Shown in pieces: positions 8,182 through 18,300 of a DNA stretch of 64,000 nucleotides. Position 1 is the stretch's first letter. The number at the start of each line of letters is the position of its first letter. The translations under genes were made by a program, and so were the position numbers. This stretch comes from Bog-756 sp963769905. GTDB lineage: Bacteria; Actinomycetota; Acidimicrobiia; Acidimicrobiales; RAAP-2. The notes under the pieces are model-generated. The model did no database searches, was not told where the DNA came from, and worked only from the letters and a program-made list of their open reading frames with translations. The DNA is taken from positions 1,612,001 through 1,676,000 of the forward strand of contig CAVYNG010000002.1 of assembly GCA_963769905.1 (NCBI GenBank). Direction: 5' to 3'.

Positions 8182-9314
8182 CGCACGCTCCGGAGGTGCA
8201 CGCTCACCACGATGCCGATCGCGGCCATGAAGCCGATCATCGCGGAGCCTCCATAGGAGAGGAACGGCAACGGGATCCCCGCGACCGGCATGATCCCCAT
8301 GTTCATCCCCACGTTCTCGAACACCGAGAACACGAGCAGGGCGAAGATCCCCGAGCAGAGCAGCCGGCCGAAGGTGTCCCTCGCCAGCTGCGCGGTGCGC
8401 AGCACCCTCCAGGCCACGATCCCATAGAGGAAGAGCAGGGTGGCCGCCCCGACGAAGCCGAGCTGCTCACCGACGGCAGAGAAGATGAAGTCGGTCTGCT
8501 GCTCGGGCACGTAGGCAAGGTTGGTCTGGGCCCCGTGGAAGAGCCCCTGCCCGAGGACGCCTCCGTGGGCGATGGCCTCCTTCGCCTGGGTCACGTTGTA
8601 GGTGACGGTCTGGCTCCCGCCGTTCGGCGAGATGAAGCCGGTGAGCCGCTGGATCTGGTAGTGCTTGAGCAGCCCCACCTCGAGCGCGAACACGACGACC
8701 ACCACGGCCCCGACGAGTAGCAGCACCAGGTAGCGACCGGGCATTCCGGCGGCCGCGAGCATCACGAGCAGGATGACCGTCATCACGATGGCCGTCCCGA
8801 GGTCGGGCTGCTTGATGACCAAGAGGATCGGCAGCGCCGCCATCAGCACGAGGCGGACCAGGTCGCGGAAGTCGAGGCCTTCGGGTCTCCGCGAGCAGTA
8901 GGTGGCGATCGCGACGATCAGCACCAGGGTCGCGAATTCCGAGGGCTGCAGCTGCAGCGCACCGAGTGAGAACCACCGTTGCGAGCCCTGCGCGTGGCTT
9001 CCGATCGGCGAGAGCACTGCCAAGAGCCCGAAGAGGATGCCGACGTAGAGGAGTGTGGAGACCTGCTCCAACCGCCGATAGTCGACGAGCGCGGCGACGA
9101 CCAACACCACCAGCCCGATCACCACGAATGCCAGCTGGCGCTTCAGGTAGTACCGGGGGTCCTCCCCGGCGAGGGCCAACTTCCCCTTGGTCGCCGAGTA
9201 GATCATCACCACCCCGGTGACCGCCAGGACCGCGGTGGTGACGAGGAGGATCGGATCGATCCGGAGAGAGATCTGCCGTGACCGGGTCCCGAGGCTGGCA
9301 GGGGCGTAGGTCAC
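8178..9314 (-). CDS. rodA: RodA-like SEDS peptidoglycan glycosyltransferase
   Basis: A second SEDS protein (378 residues) with about ten membrane spans. Motifs include LQPSEFATLVLIVAIATYCS, KQPDLGTAIVMTVILLVML, QQTDFIFSAVGEQLGFVGA and AGIPLPFLSYGGSAMI, closer to RodA/MrdB than to FtsW. Loop 4 reads FISPNGGSQTVTYNVTQAKE, lacking Asp at both DP positions. Start taken as GTG 9314, with GGAG six bases upstream and a second GTG directly before it; the frame runs on upstream but overlaps aroE in an arginine-rich, clearly non-coding reading. It follows aroE by 52 bases. No pbpA/mrdA is adjacent, which is unusual for rodA. Confidence 0.88.
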   Translation of the reverse strand: MTYAPASLGTRSRQISLRIDPILLVTTAVLAVTGVVMIYSATKGKLALAGEDPRYYLKRQLAFVVIGLVVLVVAALVDYRRLEQVSTLLYVGILFGLLAVLSPIGSHAQGSQRWFSLGALQLQPSEFATLVLIVAIATYCSRRPEGLDFRDLVRLVLMAALPILLVIKQPDLGTAIVMTVILLVMLAAAGMPGRYLVLLLVGAVVVVVFALEVGLLKHYQIQRLTGFISPNGGSQTVTYNVTQAKEAIAHGGVLGQGLFHGAQTNLAYVPEQQTDFIFSAVGEQLGFVGAATLLFLYGIVAWRVLRTAQLARDTFGRLLCSGIFALLVFSVFENVGMNMGIMPVAGIPLPFLSYGGSAMIGFMAAIGIVVSVHLRSVR

Positions 9315-9366
9315 CACGTGCTCCGGGCGACAGGCTATCCGCGCCGCGGGTGGCGACCTCGACAGG

Positions 9367-10242
9367 TCAGGGGCCTTCGCGGGTCCCCGCCCACCAGTCG
9401 ACCGCACGCCACATGGCCTCGACCGGTGCCTCCGCCCCCGTCCAGGTGGTGAGCTGCAGCGCGGCCTGGTGGACGAGCATCCCGAGGCCGTTGGCGACCG
9501 TCGCGCCGTGCGCCCGCGCCGCCGCGAGCCACGCCGTCTCCGGGGGGTCGTAGACGAGGTCGACCACCACCTGCCCGGCGTGCAGGAGCGACGGGCCGAC
9601 CGCCCAGTCCTCACCCGACGTCTCGCGCCCCGCCATCCCGAGCGGCGTCGCGTCGATCACCAGGTCGCAGCTGGACGCCTCGGCCGGCTCGCCGATCCGC
9701 CCGGCCGGGCCGGCCAGTGCGGCTGCCGCCACTGCGCGCTCGGGCGTGCGGTTGACCACGGCGACGTCGGATGCGCCTGCGTCGGCGAGCGCCGCGATCA
9801 CCGCGCGCGCCGCTCCCCCGGCGCCCACGACGAGGCACCGCCGGCCCGACGGGTCGAACCCCGGTCCTCGGCGGAGCGCCGCGATCAGCCCGGGACCGTC
9901 GGTGCTGTCACCGGTCGACGATCGGTTCTCGAAGGTCACGCAGTTGACCGCGCCGAGGCGGGCGGCGAGTGGTGTGCAACGATCGACCAGCGACGCGGCG
10001 GCGTCCTTGTGGGGCATGGTCACCGAAAGGCCGCGGATCCCGAGCGCAGCGGCACCACGCAGCGCCTCGGCCGCCGAGCCCGCAGGGACGCGGAAGGCGA
10101 CCGACACCCAGTCGAGACCCAGCTCGGCAAACGCGGCGTTGTGGAGCACCGGCGAGAGTGAGTGGGCGACAGGGTCGCCGATCACGCCTACGACCGTCGA
10201 GGCCGCCGAGAGCTCTTGAGGCGCCTGTGAAGACCCGGCCAT
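9367..10242 (-). CDS. aroE: shikimate dehydrogenase
   Basis: AroE reduces 3-dehydroshikimate to shikimate with NADPH in the aromatic amino acid pathway. The 291-residue protein shows the substrate-domain motif GVIGDPVAHSLSP (about residues 19-31), the catalytic Lys in SVTMPHKD (K79) and the Asp partner in STDGPGL (D115). The NADP fold shows VVGAGGAARAV (about 138-148) and NRTPERA, and the C-terminal NGLGMLVHQAALQ. It lies 12 bases downstream of mltG, and the alaS-ruvX-mltG-aroE order is conserved in actinobacteria. Confidence 0.96.
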   Translation of the reverse strand: MAGSSQAPQELSAASTVVGVIGDPVAHSLSPVLHNAAFAELGLDWVSVAFRVPAGSAAEALRGAAALGIRGLSVTMPHKDAAASLVDRCTPLAARLGAVNCVTFENRSSTGDSTDGPGLIAALRRGPGFDPSGRRCLVVGAGGAARAVIAALADAGASDVAVVNRTPERAVAAAALAGPAGRIGEPAEASSCDLVIDATPLGMAGRETSGEDWAVGPSLLHAGQVVVDLVYDPPETAWLAAARAHGATVANGLGMLVHQAALQLTTWTGAEAPVEAMWRAVDWWAGTREGP

Positions 10243-10254
10243 CCGCTCGTCCCG

Positions 10255-11412
10255 TCAGACCACGCCGCGCGCCTTGGCGAGCGCTTCGTTGGCCTGCTGT
10301 TCGGCGAAGGTGTTGGCGAACGCCTCGGTACCGTCCGACTGGACGACCACGAAGTAGAGCCACGACCCCGCAGGCGGGTCGAGGGTGGCCTGGAGGGCGG
10401 CGATGGACGGGAAGCACACCGGGGTCGGCGTGAGGCCGGCGTGGAGATAGGTGTTGTAGGGCGTGTTCCGCTGCAGGTCCTGCGAGCTGACCGGGCCGCC
10501 GTCCCGCCCCTCGGAGTAGAGGACCGTCGAGTCCATCTGGAGCGGCATGCCCGCGGCCAGGCGGTTGAGGACGACCCGGGCCACCGGTCCGAGGTTCTTC
10601 TGGATCACCCCTTCTTTCTCGACGATCGAGGCGATGGTGATGACCTGGTACGGCGACAACCCGAGCCGCGCGGACCCCGCGGCCAGGCCGAGCGCGTCGG
10701 CCTGGGTGTTGAACCGGCCGATCATCGTGCGCAGGAGATCCGCGTCGGACTCGCCGGGGACGACGGTGTAGACGCCGGTCCCGAGCAACCCGTCGAGATT
10801 GGTCGACCCGGCCGGCTGCCAGGGTGAGCGGAGCGCCCCACTGGTCGCGACCGACTCGAAGGATCTGTCCGAATGGCCGGGCAGCTGTCCCACGCGCTGA
10901 GCCAGCTCGGCGACGGTGAAGCCGGGCGGCACATGGAGCGCGAAGACGTTCGGCCCGGCGGCGAGCACCTTGTCGACCGTTCCGAAGCTCGAGTTGACGT
11001 TGAACGCGTACTGGCCGGGTTCGACGTCCGGGGCCGAGTGGAGCTGGCTCCAGATCCGGTAGGCGAACGTACTGCCGATGACGTTGCGCGCGGAGAGCAG
11101 CGAGGCCACCTGATCTGCACCCGAGCCGGGCTTGACCGTCACCACGACCTGCGCTCCCATCGGCCCGGACGGATTGGCCTCCGAGTCCACCCAGAAGTAT
11201 CCGCCGACGAGGATCACGACGATGACGAGCGCGGCCACGAGCGCGACGACCCGCCACCGACGGCGCCGCGCTCTTCGCTCTGCCCCGCGGGGTCCAGCTG
11301 CCGCCGCGTCCCCGCCTGCGGACGGGGCGGGTCGCCCGTAGATCGGCGGGGCCTCGGTCGGATCCCCTCCGGCGACGGGCTCGCTGCCGCCACCCTCCGG
11401 CATGTCGCTCAC
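10255..11412 (-). CDS. mltG: endolytic murein transglycosylase MltG (YceG)
   Basis: MltG cleaves nascent peptidoglycan strands at the outer face of the membrane and is thought to terminate glycan elongation. The 385-residue protein has a basic, Gly-rich cytosolic leader, one membrane anchor (about residues 54-72) and an extracytoplasmic YceG domain. The catalytic Glu lies in IASIVEKEG (E265), and the late motif NTPYNTYLHAGLTPTPVCFP is present. The ATG overlaps the ruvX stop by four bases (ATGA), so translation is probably coupled. Confidence 0.95.
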   Translation of the reverse strand: MSDMPEGGGSEPVAGGDPTEAPPIYGRPAPSAGGDAAAAGPRGAERRARRRRWRVVALVAALVIVVILVGGYFWVDSEANPSGPMGAQVVVTVKPGSGADQVASLLSARNVIGSTFAYRIWSQLHSAPDVEPGQYAFNVNSSFGTVDKVLAAGPNVFALHVPPGFTVAELAQRVGQLPGHSDRSFESVATSGALRSPWQPAGSTNLDGLLGTGVYTVVPGESDADLLRTMIGRFNTQADALGLAAGSARLGLSPYQVITIASIVEKEGVIQKNLGPVARVVLNRLAAGMPLQMDSTVLYSEGRDGGPVSSQDLQRNTPYNTYLHAGLTPTPVCFPSIAALQATLDPPAGSWLYFVVVQSDGTEAFANTFAEQQANEALAKARGVV

Positions 11413-11879
11413 CGGCGCGACCTCGCGCCCTCGAGCCAGGTGGTGAGCAACACCGCCGCCGCGGAGGCGTCGACCATCCGGCGCCGCTCGCGTGCGCCGG
11501 CTCCGCCCTCTGCGAGCGCACGTTCCGCGCTCACCGTCGTGAACCGCTCGTCGACCAGCTCGACCGGAATCCCGTGCCCTCCGAGCGCCGCTCCGAGCGA
11601 CTCCGCCTCGGCCAGGGCTGCGGTCGCCGCAGCACCCCGCGACCCGTCGAGCGAGAGCGGTAGACCCACGACGGCCACGGTTGCCTCAAGCCCGACGATC
11701 AGGTCGACCAGCGCGCGCTGGTCGCGTTCGGCGTCGCCCGAGCGGGAGAGGGTGGTATGAGGCAGGGCCACGGTCTGCTCCGAATCGGTCACCGCGATCC
11801 CGATGCGGCGAGAGCCGAGGTCGATGCCGACCGCGCGACCGGCACGACGCGACGCGCCCGTCGCCGATCGGTCACCCAC
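11409..11879 (-). CDS. ruvX: RuvX/YqgF Holliday junction resolvase-like nuclease
   Basis: An RNase H-fold protein (156 residues) of the YqgF family, linked to 16S rRNA maturation and, as RuvX, to Holliday junction cleavage. Visible: the first acidic motif AVGIDLGSRRIGIAV, VVGLPLSLDGSRG, and DERFTTVSAERAL. GTG 11879 is preferred as start: it overlaps the alaS stop by eight bases and has AAGGTGG upstream. The frame is open to an ATG at 11945, but that stretch lies inside alaS and is unconserved. Its own stop overlaps the mltG ATG. Confidence 0.92.
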   Translation of the reverse strand: MGDRSATGASRRAGRAVGIDLGSRRIGIAVTDSEQTVALPHTTLSRSGDAERDQRALVDLIVGLEATVAVVGLPLSLDGSRGAAATAALAEAESLGAALGGHGIPVELVDERFTTVSAERALAEGGAGARERRRMVDASAAAVLLTTWLEGARSRR

Positions 11880-14462
11880 CGGCGACCACCTTGCGGGCCT
11901 CTTCGAGCGCCCGGTCCACACCGCCGGGGTCCTTGCCGCCGGCAACCGCGAGCTCGGGAGATCCCCCGCCCCCGCCCCCGAGGAGAGGCGCGACCTGCTT
12001 CACGACCTCGCCGGCGTCGAGCCCGCCCCGTGCGGCCGCGACCACGAGCGAGGCTCGTCCACCCTCGGTCCGGCCCACGAGCACCACCGCCCGGAGTCCA
12101 GCGGTCTCGCGGACCCGCTGGGCGAGGTCACGGAGGAGGTCGGCCGAGAGCCCGTCCCGGCGTGCGACGACGGCTCCACCGGTCGCCTCGGCGGCCAGCG
12201 AGGCGGCCTCTGCGAGGATCTCGCGACTGCGAGCCTGTTCCAGCTGCTTCTCGGCGGCCCGCTGGCGCTCGATGAGCCGTTCGAGGGCCTCGGGGACGTG
12301 CTCGGGCTCGGTGCGGAGCAACGCGGCGGCCTCGGCGAGGAGCCCCTCCCGCTCGGCCGCCCGCTCAAGTGCGCCGGTACCGGTGACCGCCTCGATGCGC
12401 CGGACACCCGAGCCGATGGACGACTCGGAGAGGATGGTGAGAGGACCGATCATCCCGAGCGCACCCACGTGGGTTCCACCACAGAGCTCGACCGAGTGCG
12501 GACCGGCCCGGACCACTCTGACCAGGTCGCCGTACTTGTCGCCGAAGAAGGCGAGCGCGCCCATCGCATCGGCCTGGGCCTTGGTGGTCTCCTCGACGAC
12601 GACGTCGGCGTCGCTCAACACGTCGGCGTTCACGAACTCGCCGACCGCGGTCAGCTCCTCGGGAGCCACCGGGGACGGGTGGCTGAAGTCGAAACGGAGG
12701 TGGCCGGGGGCGACCAGGGAGCTCTGCTGCCGCACATGGTCGCCGAGCACCGACCGGAGCGCCGCCTGGAGCAGGTGGGTGCCGGTGTGGTTGCGCCGGA
12801 GCGCGTCGCGGCGGACCCCGTCGATGGTGGCCAGCGCGTCCTGTCCGGCGACGATCTCACCGGTCAGCGTGGCGTGGTGCGAGGTGAGCCCGGGCAGAGC
12901 GGAGACGGTGTCGTAGACGCGCGCGGTGCCGGTTTCGGTCACGATGGTGCCGGTGTCGCCGACCTGGCCGCCCCCCTCCGCGTAGAAAGGCGTCCGGTCG
13001 AGGAAGATCTCGACCTCGCCGGCGCGGTCGCGCTCGAGGTCGGTGAGGACCGCCACCACCCACGCGGGGGCCGCGTACCCGTCGGGCCGCTGCCCGACGA
13101 AGAGGGTCGGGCCCTCGAGGTCGAGGACCGAGCGGTAGGCCTGCTCACCGGCCACCGACTTGCCGGCGCGGGCCGCGGCCCGGGCCTGGCTGCGCTGGCG
13201 CTCCATGGCGGCTTCGAACCCCTCGAGGTCGACGGTGAGCCCGGCCTCCTCGGCGATCTCCTGGGTGAGCTCGATCGGAAAGCCGTAGGTGTCGTGGAGG
13301 CGGAACGCGACCTCGCCGGGCACCGTCGCCACGCCGGTCGCCAACTGCTCCTCGAGGATCCCCGAACCGGTGGCGAGCGTGCGGAGGAAGCCCTCCTCCT
13401 CCGCGAGACGACCTCGGTCACGTACCCGTGCTGCTCGGCCATCGCGGGGTAGGTCGCACCGAGCGTCGCCACTGCGGCCTCGACCAGTCGCGGGGTGACC
13501 GGCGACTCGACGCCGAGCTGACGCGCCCTTCGCACCGCCCGCCGGATGACCCGTCGCAACACGTAGCCACGACCCTCGTTCGCCGGCAGGACGCCGTCGG
13601 CCACCAGCATCGCCATCGCCCGCCCGTGATCGGCCATGATTCGAAGCCCCACGTCGGTCTTCTCGTCACGGCCGTAGGCGTGGCCGGTGATCGACGACGA
13701 CGCCTCGATCATCGGGAGGAAGGCGTCGGTCGCAAAGATCGAGTCGACGCCCTGGAGGACCGGCAGGATCCGCTCGAGCCCGGCGCCCGTGTCGATACTC
13801 GGACGCGGCAGGGGCTCGGTGGTGCCGTCGGCGTCGCGGTTGTACTCCATGAACACCAGGTTCCAGATCTCGACGTAGCGCTCCGGGCCGCCGTTCGCCG
13901 GACCTCCCGGCTCGCCGTAACGATCGCCCTTGTCGAAGTAGAGCTCCGAGCTCGGGCCGCGTGGGCCGGTGTCGCCCATCTTCCAGAAGTTGTCCTCGCC
14001 CATGCGCTGGATGCGCTCGGCGGGCACCCCGACCTGGTCACGCCAGATCTGTTCGGCCTCGTCGTCGCTCTCGTGCACGGTGATCCACAGCAGGTCGCCG
14101 TCTATGCCGAGCTCCCCGGTGACCAGCTCCCACGCAAAGGGGATGGCGTCCGCCTTGAAGTAGTCGCCGAAGCTGAAGTTCCCGAGCATCTCGAAGAAGG
14201 TGCAGTGCCGGTGGGTGGTGCCGACGACTTCGATGTCGAGGGTGCGAAAGCACTTCTGCACCGAGGTGGCCCGCGGCCACGGCGGGGTCTCGTCGCCCAC
14301 GAAGAAGGGCTTGAAGGGCACCATGCCCGCGATGGTGAAGAGCACCGAAGGATCGTGCGGGATGAGGCTGGCAGAAGGGACCGCGACGTGGCCCCGCTCG
14401 GTGAAGAAGCGGATGAACGCCTCGCGCAGGTCGTCGGCGTCGCGCGCCGTGGCCTTGGTCAC
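11872..14462 (-). CDS. alaS: alanyl-tRNA synthetase, interrupted by one frameshift
   Basis: AlaRS charges tRNA-Ala. Read 5' to 3', the first part (14462 to about 13403) carries the class II core: SVQKCFRTLDIEVVG, HCTFFEMLGNFSFGDYFK, DTGAGLERILPVLQG and GRGYVLRRVIRRAVRRAR. The frame is then lost after YVTEVVSR, and the protein continues from about 13402 to 11872 one frame over with EEEGFLRTLATG, the editing motif NHTGTHLLQAA, the zinc-site motif CGGTHVGALG and the DHHA1 C-domain. Restoring one G at about 13400-13403 gives a normal protein of about 863 residues. Start is GTG 14462; TAGGAT eight bases upstream suggests a leaderless message. Both halves are well conserved, which argues against decay. 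Confidence 0.93.
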
Positions 14463-14473
14463 GACAGCCGATC

Positions 14474-14914
14474 CTAGGTGGCAGCGTGCGAGGTGGAGCC
14501 CCTCGTCGCCCAGGTCGGGCGAATACCGCGGTGCCGGCGAGTCCCGCTCCGACCGGTGCTCCGACGCCCGAGCTCCGGATCCGGTTCGAGTTCGGGTCGG
14601 GTGTCGGCGGCGAACCGCTCGAGGAGCGGCGGCGGAGCAGCAGAGGCGGGCGCCGGGCGCGAGGCGAGCTCGGACCACAGTTCCTCTTCGCGACGGAGCA
14701 TCTCGGAGCGCCCGCTCGAGAGCGCGTCGCGGAAACGGTCGCCGGCGCCGATCGCGGCCTCGCGCGCCGAACGGCCGACCTCGGCGACGAGAGCGTCCGG
14801 CTGGAGCCGCGCGGCAGCCTGGTTCACGGTGCGGCGCACCTTGTGCTCCATCCAGAGCGAGGAGCCGGCACCGATCGCCACACCGGCGACCAGCCAGAAC
14901 GTCCGACGCGGCAT
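14474..14914 (-). CDS. small membrane-anchored protein upstream of alaS (DUF6167-like)
   Basis: A 146-residue protein with one N-terminal membrane segment (about residues 5-22, TFWLVAGVAIGAGSSLWM) followed by a charged helical part and a Pro/Arg-rich tail. The helix includes REAAIGAGDRFRDALSSGR. Its position between a DUF948-type gene and alaS matches the usual actinobacterial arrangement, on which the family guess rests. Function is unknown. It starts 3 bases after the DUF948 gene stop and ends 11 bases before the alaS GTG. Confidence 0.75.
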   Translation of the reverse strand: MPRRTFWLVAGVAIGAGSSLWMEHKVRRTVNQAAARLQPDALVAEVGRSAREAAIGAGDRFRDALSSGRSEMLRREEELWSELASRPAPASAAPPPLLERFAADTRPELEPDPELGRRSTGRSGTRRHRGIRPTWATRGSTSHAAT

Positions 14915-14917
14915 CGT

Positions 14918-15310
14918 CTAGCGCCTGCCGTTCCGGGCAGCCGGCGGAGGCGCGTCGGCTCGCGCGGCGAGGCGTCGGAGACCGGTGGCGGCACCGGCCC
15001 GGACCGCCAGGACCTTCACGACCGGATTGGCGAAGGCGCGATACGCGAGCCGCGAGGCCGAGTCGACGGTCGCGTGAACCGATTCGGTCGAGTCGAGCAC
15101 CGCCCCGACCCGTTCCATCTCGGTGGCTGCCTGGTCCACCACCCGGTGCGCGTCGGTCACGAGCGGCATCGTTCGGCCCCGGAGGTCCTCGCAGAGCAGC
15201 TCGAGTCTGCGCACGTCGCGGCGCAGCGTCCCGAGCGCGGCCAGCAGCCCGGCGACGGCACAGACGCACACGACCGAGGCGACCAGGACCGCGATGTCTC
15301 CCGCACTCAT
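14918..15310 (-). CDS. DUF948 family membrane protein
   Basis: A 130-residue protein with one N-terminal membrane span (about residues 5-27) and a long amphipathic helical region (LRRDVRRLELLCEDLRGR, MERVGAVLDSTESVHATVDS), typical of DUF948 proteins found next to alaS in actinobacteria. The C-terminus is basic and Ala/Pro-rich. The molecular role is not known. It probably forms an operon with the following small membrane protein and alaS. Confidence 0.78.
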   Translation of the reverse strand: MSAGDIAVLVASVVCVCAVAGLLAALGTLRRDVRRLELLCEDLRGRTMPLVTDAHRVVDQAATEMERVGAVLDSTESVHATVDSASRLAYRAFANPVVKVLAVRAGAATGLRRLAARADAPPPAARNGRR

Positions 15311-15324
15311 GGCGGACCAGCTTA

Positions 15325-15337
15325 GGCCGTCACGGCC
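15325..15337 (-). terminator. short hairpin after the sedolisin gene
   Basis: GGCCG-TCA-CGGCC lies in the 67-base gap between the sedolisin stop and the DUF948 start, with an alternative overlapping stem CACGG/CCGTG. It is weak and has no T-run. It could separate the rarA-sedolisin unit from the alaS unit. Confidence 0.3.
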
Positions 15338-15377
15338 TCGAGACCGTGGCCAGGGCGCCCTCGACGCGGCGACGTGC

Positions 15378-18300
15378 TCAGGACGAGGCCATGCCCACCA
15401 CCGGGCGCACCAGCGGGAGGCCGCCGGTCGAGCCGTAGAAGCCCGCGTCGCCGTAGGCGAAGATGCCGCCGTCGGACGCGACCAGCCAGTAGCCGAGGCC
15501 GGTCAGAGAGGCGGCCATCCCCACCACCGGCTTGTCGAGGACGAGGTTGCCGGTCGAGCCGAAGAAGCCCGCGTCGCCGTAGGCGAAGATGCCGCCGTCG
15601 GACGCGACCAGCCAGTAGCCACGATCGTCGGTCGTCGCGGCCATCCCCATCACCGGCTTGTTGAGGACGAGGTTGCCGGTCGAGCCGAAGAAGCCCGCGT
15701 CGCCGTAGGCGAAGATGCCGCCGTCGGACGCGACCAGCCAGTAGCCGCGGCCGTCGGGCGTCGCGGCCATCCCCACCACCGGCTTGTTGAGGACGAGGTT
15801 GCCGGTCGAGCCGAAGAAGCCCGCGTCGCCGTAGGCGAAGATGCCGCCGTCGGACGCGACCAGCCAGTAGCCGCGGCCGTCGGGCGTCGCGGCCATCCCC
15901 ACCACCGGCTTGTTGAGGACGAGGTTGCCGGTCGAGCCGAAGAAGCCCGCGTCGCCGTAGGCGAAGATGCCGCCGTCGGACGCGACCAGCCAGTAGCCGC
16001 GGCCGTCGGGCGTCGCGGCCATCCCCACCACCGGCTTGTTGAGGACGAGGTTGCCGGCGGAACCGAAGAAGGGTGCCCCGGGTCCGAACGCGAAGATGCC
16101 GCCGTCGGACGCGACCAGCCAGTAGCCCGGCTGCGCATAGGTGTAGCGGTCGCCCGGCACCGCCGGGCTGGACCCGTCGGGATTGGTCACCGACACGTCG
16201 ACGGTCGCGCCGCCGGACGGTCCCGGCGGGACGACCGCGGACAGCGAGTTGGCCGAGGTCACCGCGAACGAGGTGGCTTCGGTCGGGCCGAATCGAACCG
16301 CGGTCGCGCCCGAGAAGTCCGACCCGAGCACGGTGACCCGAACGCCGCCACTTGTCGGGCCCTTGCTCGGTGCCACCACCGTGACGTGTGGCGAGACGAA
16401 GGTGTAGCCAGCCGCCGGCACGGCCGCACTGGTGCCCGCCGCGGTGCCCGCGGTGATGACCGTCACGACGACCTGGCGGCCGGTGCCGACCGACGGCGTG
16501 ACCACCGTCACCGAGGTCGAGGAGTGTGCGACGACCGCGGCGGTCGCGCCGCCGAACCGGACGAGCGGCACGGAGGATCCGAATCCGGAGCCGGTGATCA
16601 CGACGGTCTGGCCACCTCTCGCCGGACCCGACGACGGGTTCACGCTGCTCACCGCGGGGCATCCGGCGCCCGAGCCGGTGAGCGTCCCGACCAGCGGGCC
16701 GGCCCGCGGCGAGCCCCAACCAGACGCGAGGTCGTAGCCGACGGTGGCCGGGTAGTGAGGAGAAGGTTGGAACTGATGGAAGAGGTCGTTGTTGCCGGAC
16801 GTGACGTCGTTGAAATCACCCGGTCCGGCGGCGCCGGCGGCATAGAGCTTCTGGTTCAGGAAGCCTGCCGGAGTCGCGCAGCCCTGGTTGATCACCGCGG
16901 TGAGCGCTCCCCACAACGGCGCTGCGGTGCTCGTCCCCCCGAAGGGTCGCCAGCCGCCGGCGAAGAAGATGATGGCGCCCTCGGTCGGGTTGGCCGACGC
17001 CGCGACGTCGGGTACCTCACGACACTGCTGGTTCTGGCGCGGCCCGCAGGTGAAGGTGGTGAAAGGGTTCTGTGCCTCGGGGATCTGCTGCCAGTTCGGC
17101 GCCGAGAAATCGATCGACACCCCACCTCCCCCGCTGCCTCCGCCGAGACCCTCGTTCCACACGCTCTCGACCGGTGGATTCGACACATTGGCGAGCGAGG
17201 TGCCGCCGACCCCGGTCACGTCGGGTTGGTCGGCCGGGTCGTCGACGAAGAGGTTCGGATCGGTGTTGGGCGGGCGGGCACCCGGGTTGTAGCAGTCCGA
17301 CGAGCCGGAATCACCCGCCGCGGCGAAGATGGTCTGACCCTGGGCGGCCGCCTGCTGGAACAGGGTCGTCTCGGTGGCCTGCTCCCCCGGCGAGATCCCC
17401 CCGGGACCCTCGCACTGGCCCCAGCTGGTGGAGATGACCGGTGCCGGGTTGTCGTTGACCATCGCGCTGTAGGTGTCGATCGGTCCCGGTCCGAAGTCGG
17501 GGCCCGAATAGACGGTGATCGACGAGGACGGCGCGAGGCCGGCGACCATCTCGATGTCGAGCGCGGCCTCACCGCTCTGGTTCCCGGTCGCGCCACCGTC
17601 GACCGACACCGTCGACACCGGCACCGAGAGCCCGTAGCACGATTGGTAGGACTGGACATCGCTCGGCGTGAACGGCTCGAGCTCGTAGAGGGCGACCGTC
17701 TGGCCCGCCGCGACCCGGTTCTGGCCGTAGAGGCCTGACAGACCGTACGCAGAGGCCAACTGGTCCGCGGTCCACGCGCCGTTGAACGTCGCTGCTGCGG
17801 CAGCTGCCGGACACGGGGAAGGCCCGACACGCGGGGCCGCCGGGTCCCGGGGAGCCGCCGGTGCCGCGGGTGCTGCCCCTTGCGAGGAGGGCCGCCCGGA
17901 CACCGGACCCGCCACGAGCTGCGGATGGACCTCGGCCACTGTCGACAGCCCGATCACCCCCTCGATCGACGGCGCGAGCGCAGCCGGAACTTGCGGTGCG
18001 CGCGTCCCCGACGCGTGCGACCCGACCGCTCGGGAGACGCGCGTCGACCATCGGGACGGAAAAGGCGCGCTCGACCTGCGAGGCCGATCCGCTCGCCGGA
18101 ACGAGCAATCCGTCCGGAGAGGTCGGACCCAGCTCGAGGCCCGAAGCCGCGAGCCAGCCGCGGGCGGAAGTGACCGTGCCCGGCGCGGGCCCGAAGCGGC
18201 CGCGGAAACCGCCGGGACCGAGGAATCGGTGGTACTGCGCCGAGCCGGGTGTCGACACGTCGTGCGCATACCCGGCGAGGGCCGCCCCGTCACGTGGCTT

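Noticed and set aside
13395..13410. Programmed ribosomal frameshifting in alaS
   Set aside because: There is no slippery heptamer with a downstream structure that would be shared by the other four breaks; shift directions differ (one base missing versus one extra), which fits random indels better.
15381..16127. CRISPR-like or satellite repeat array
   Set aside because: Units are 126 bp with no unique spacers and remain in frame within a protein; they are coding repeats.
15123..17738. An 871-codon open frame on the plus strand opposite the sedolisin gene
   Set aside because: It is antisense to strongly conserved protease and repeat sequence, its product is Arg/Gly/Asp-rich with no domain, and it merely mirrors the 126-bp repeats.
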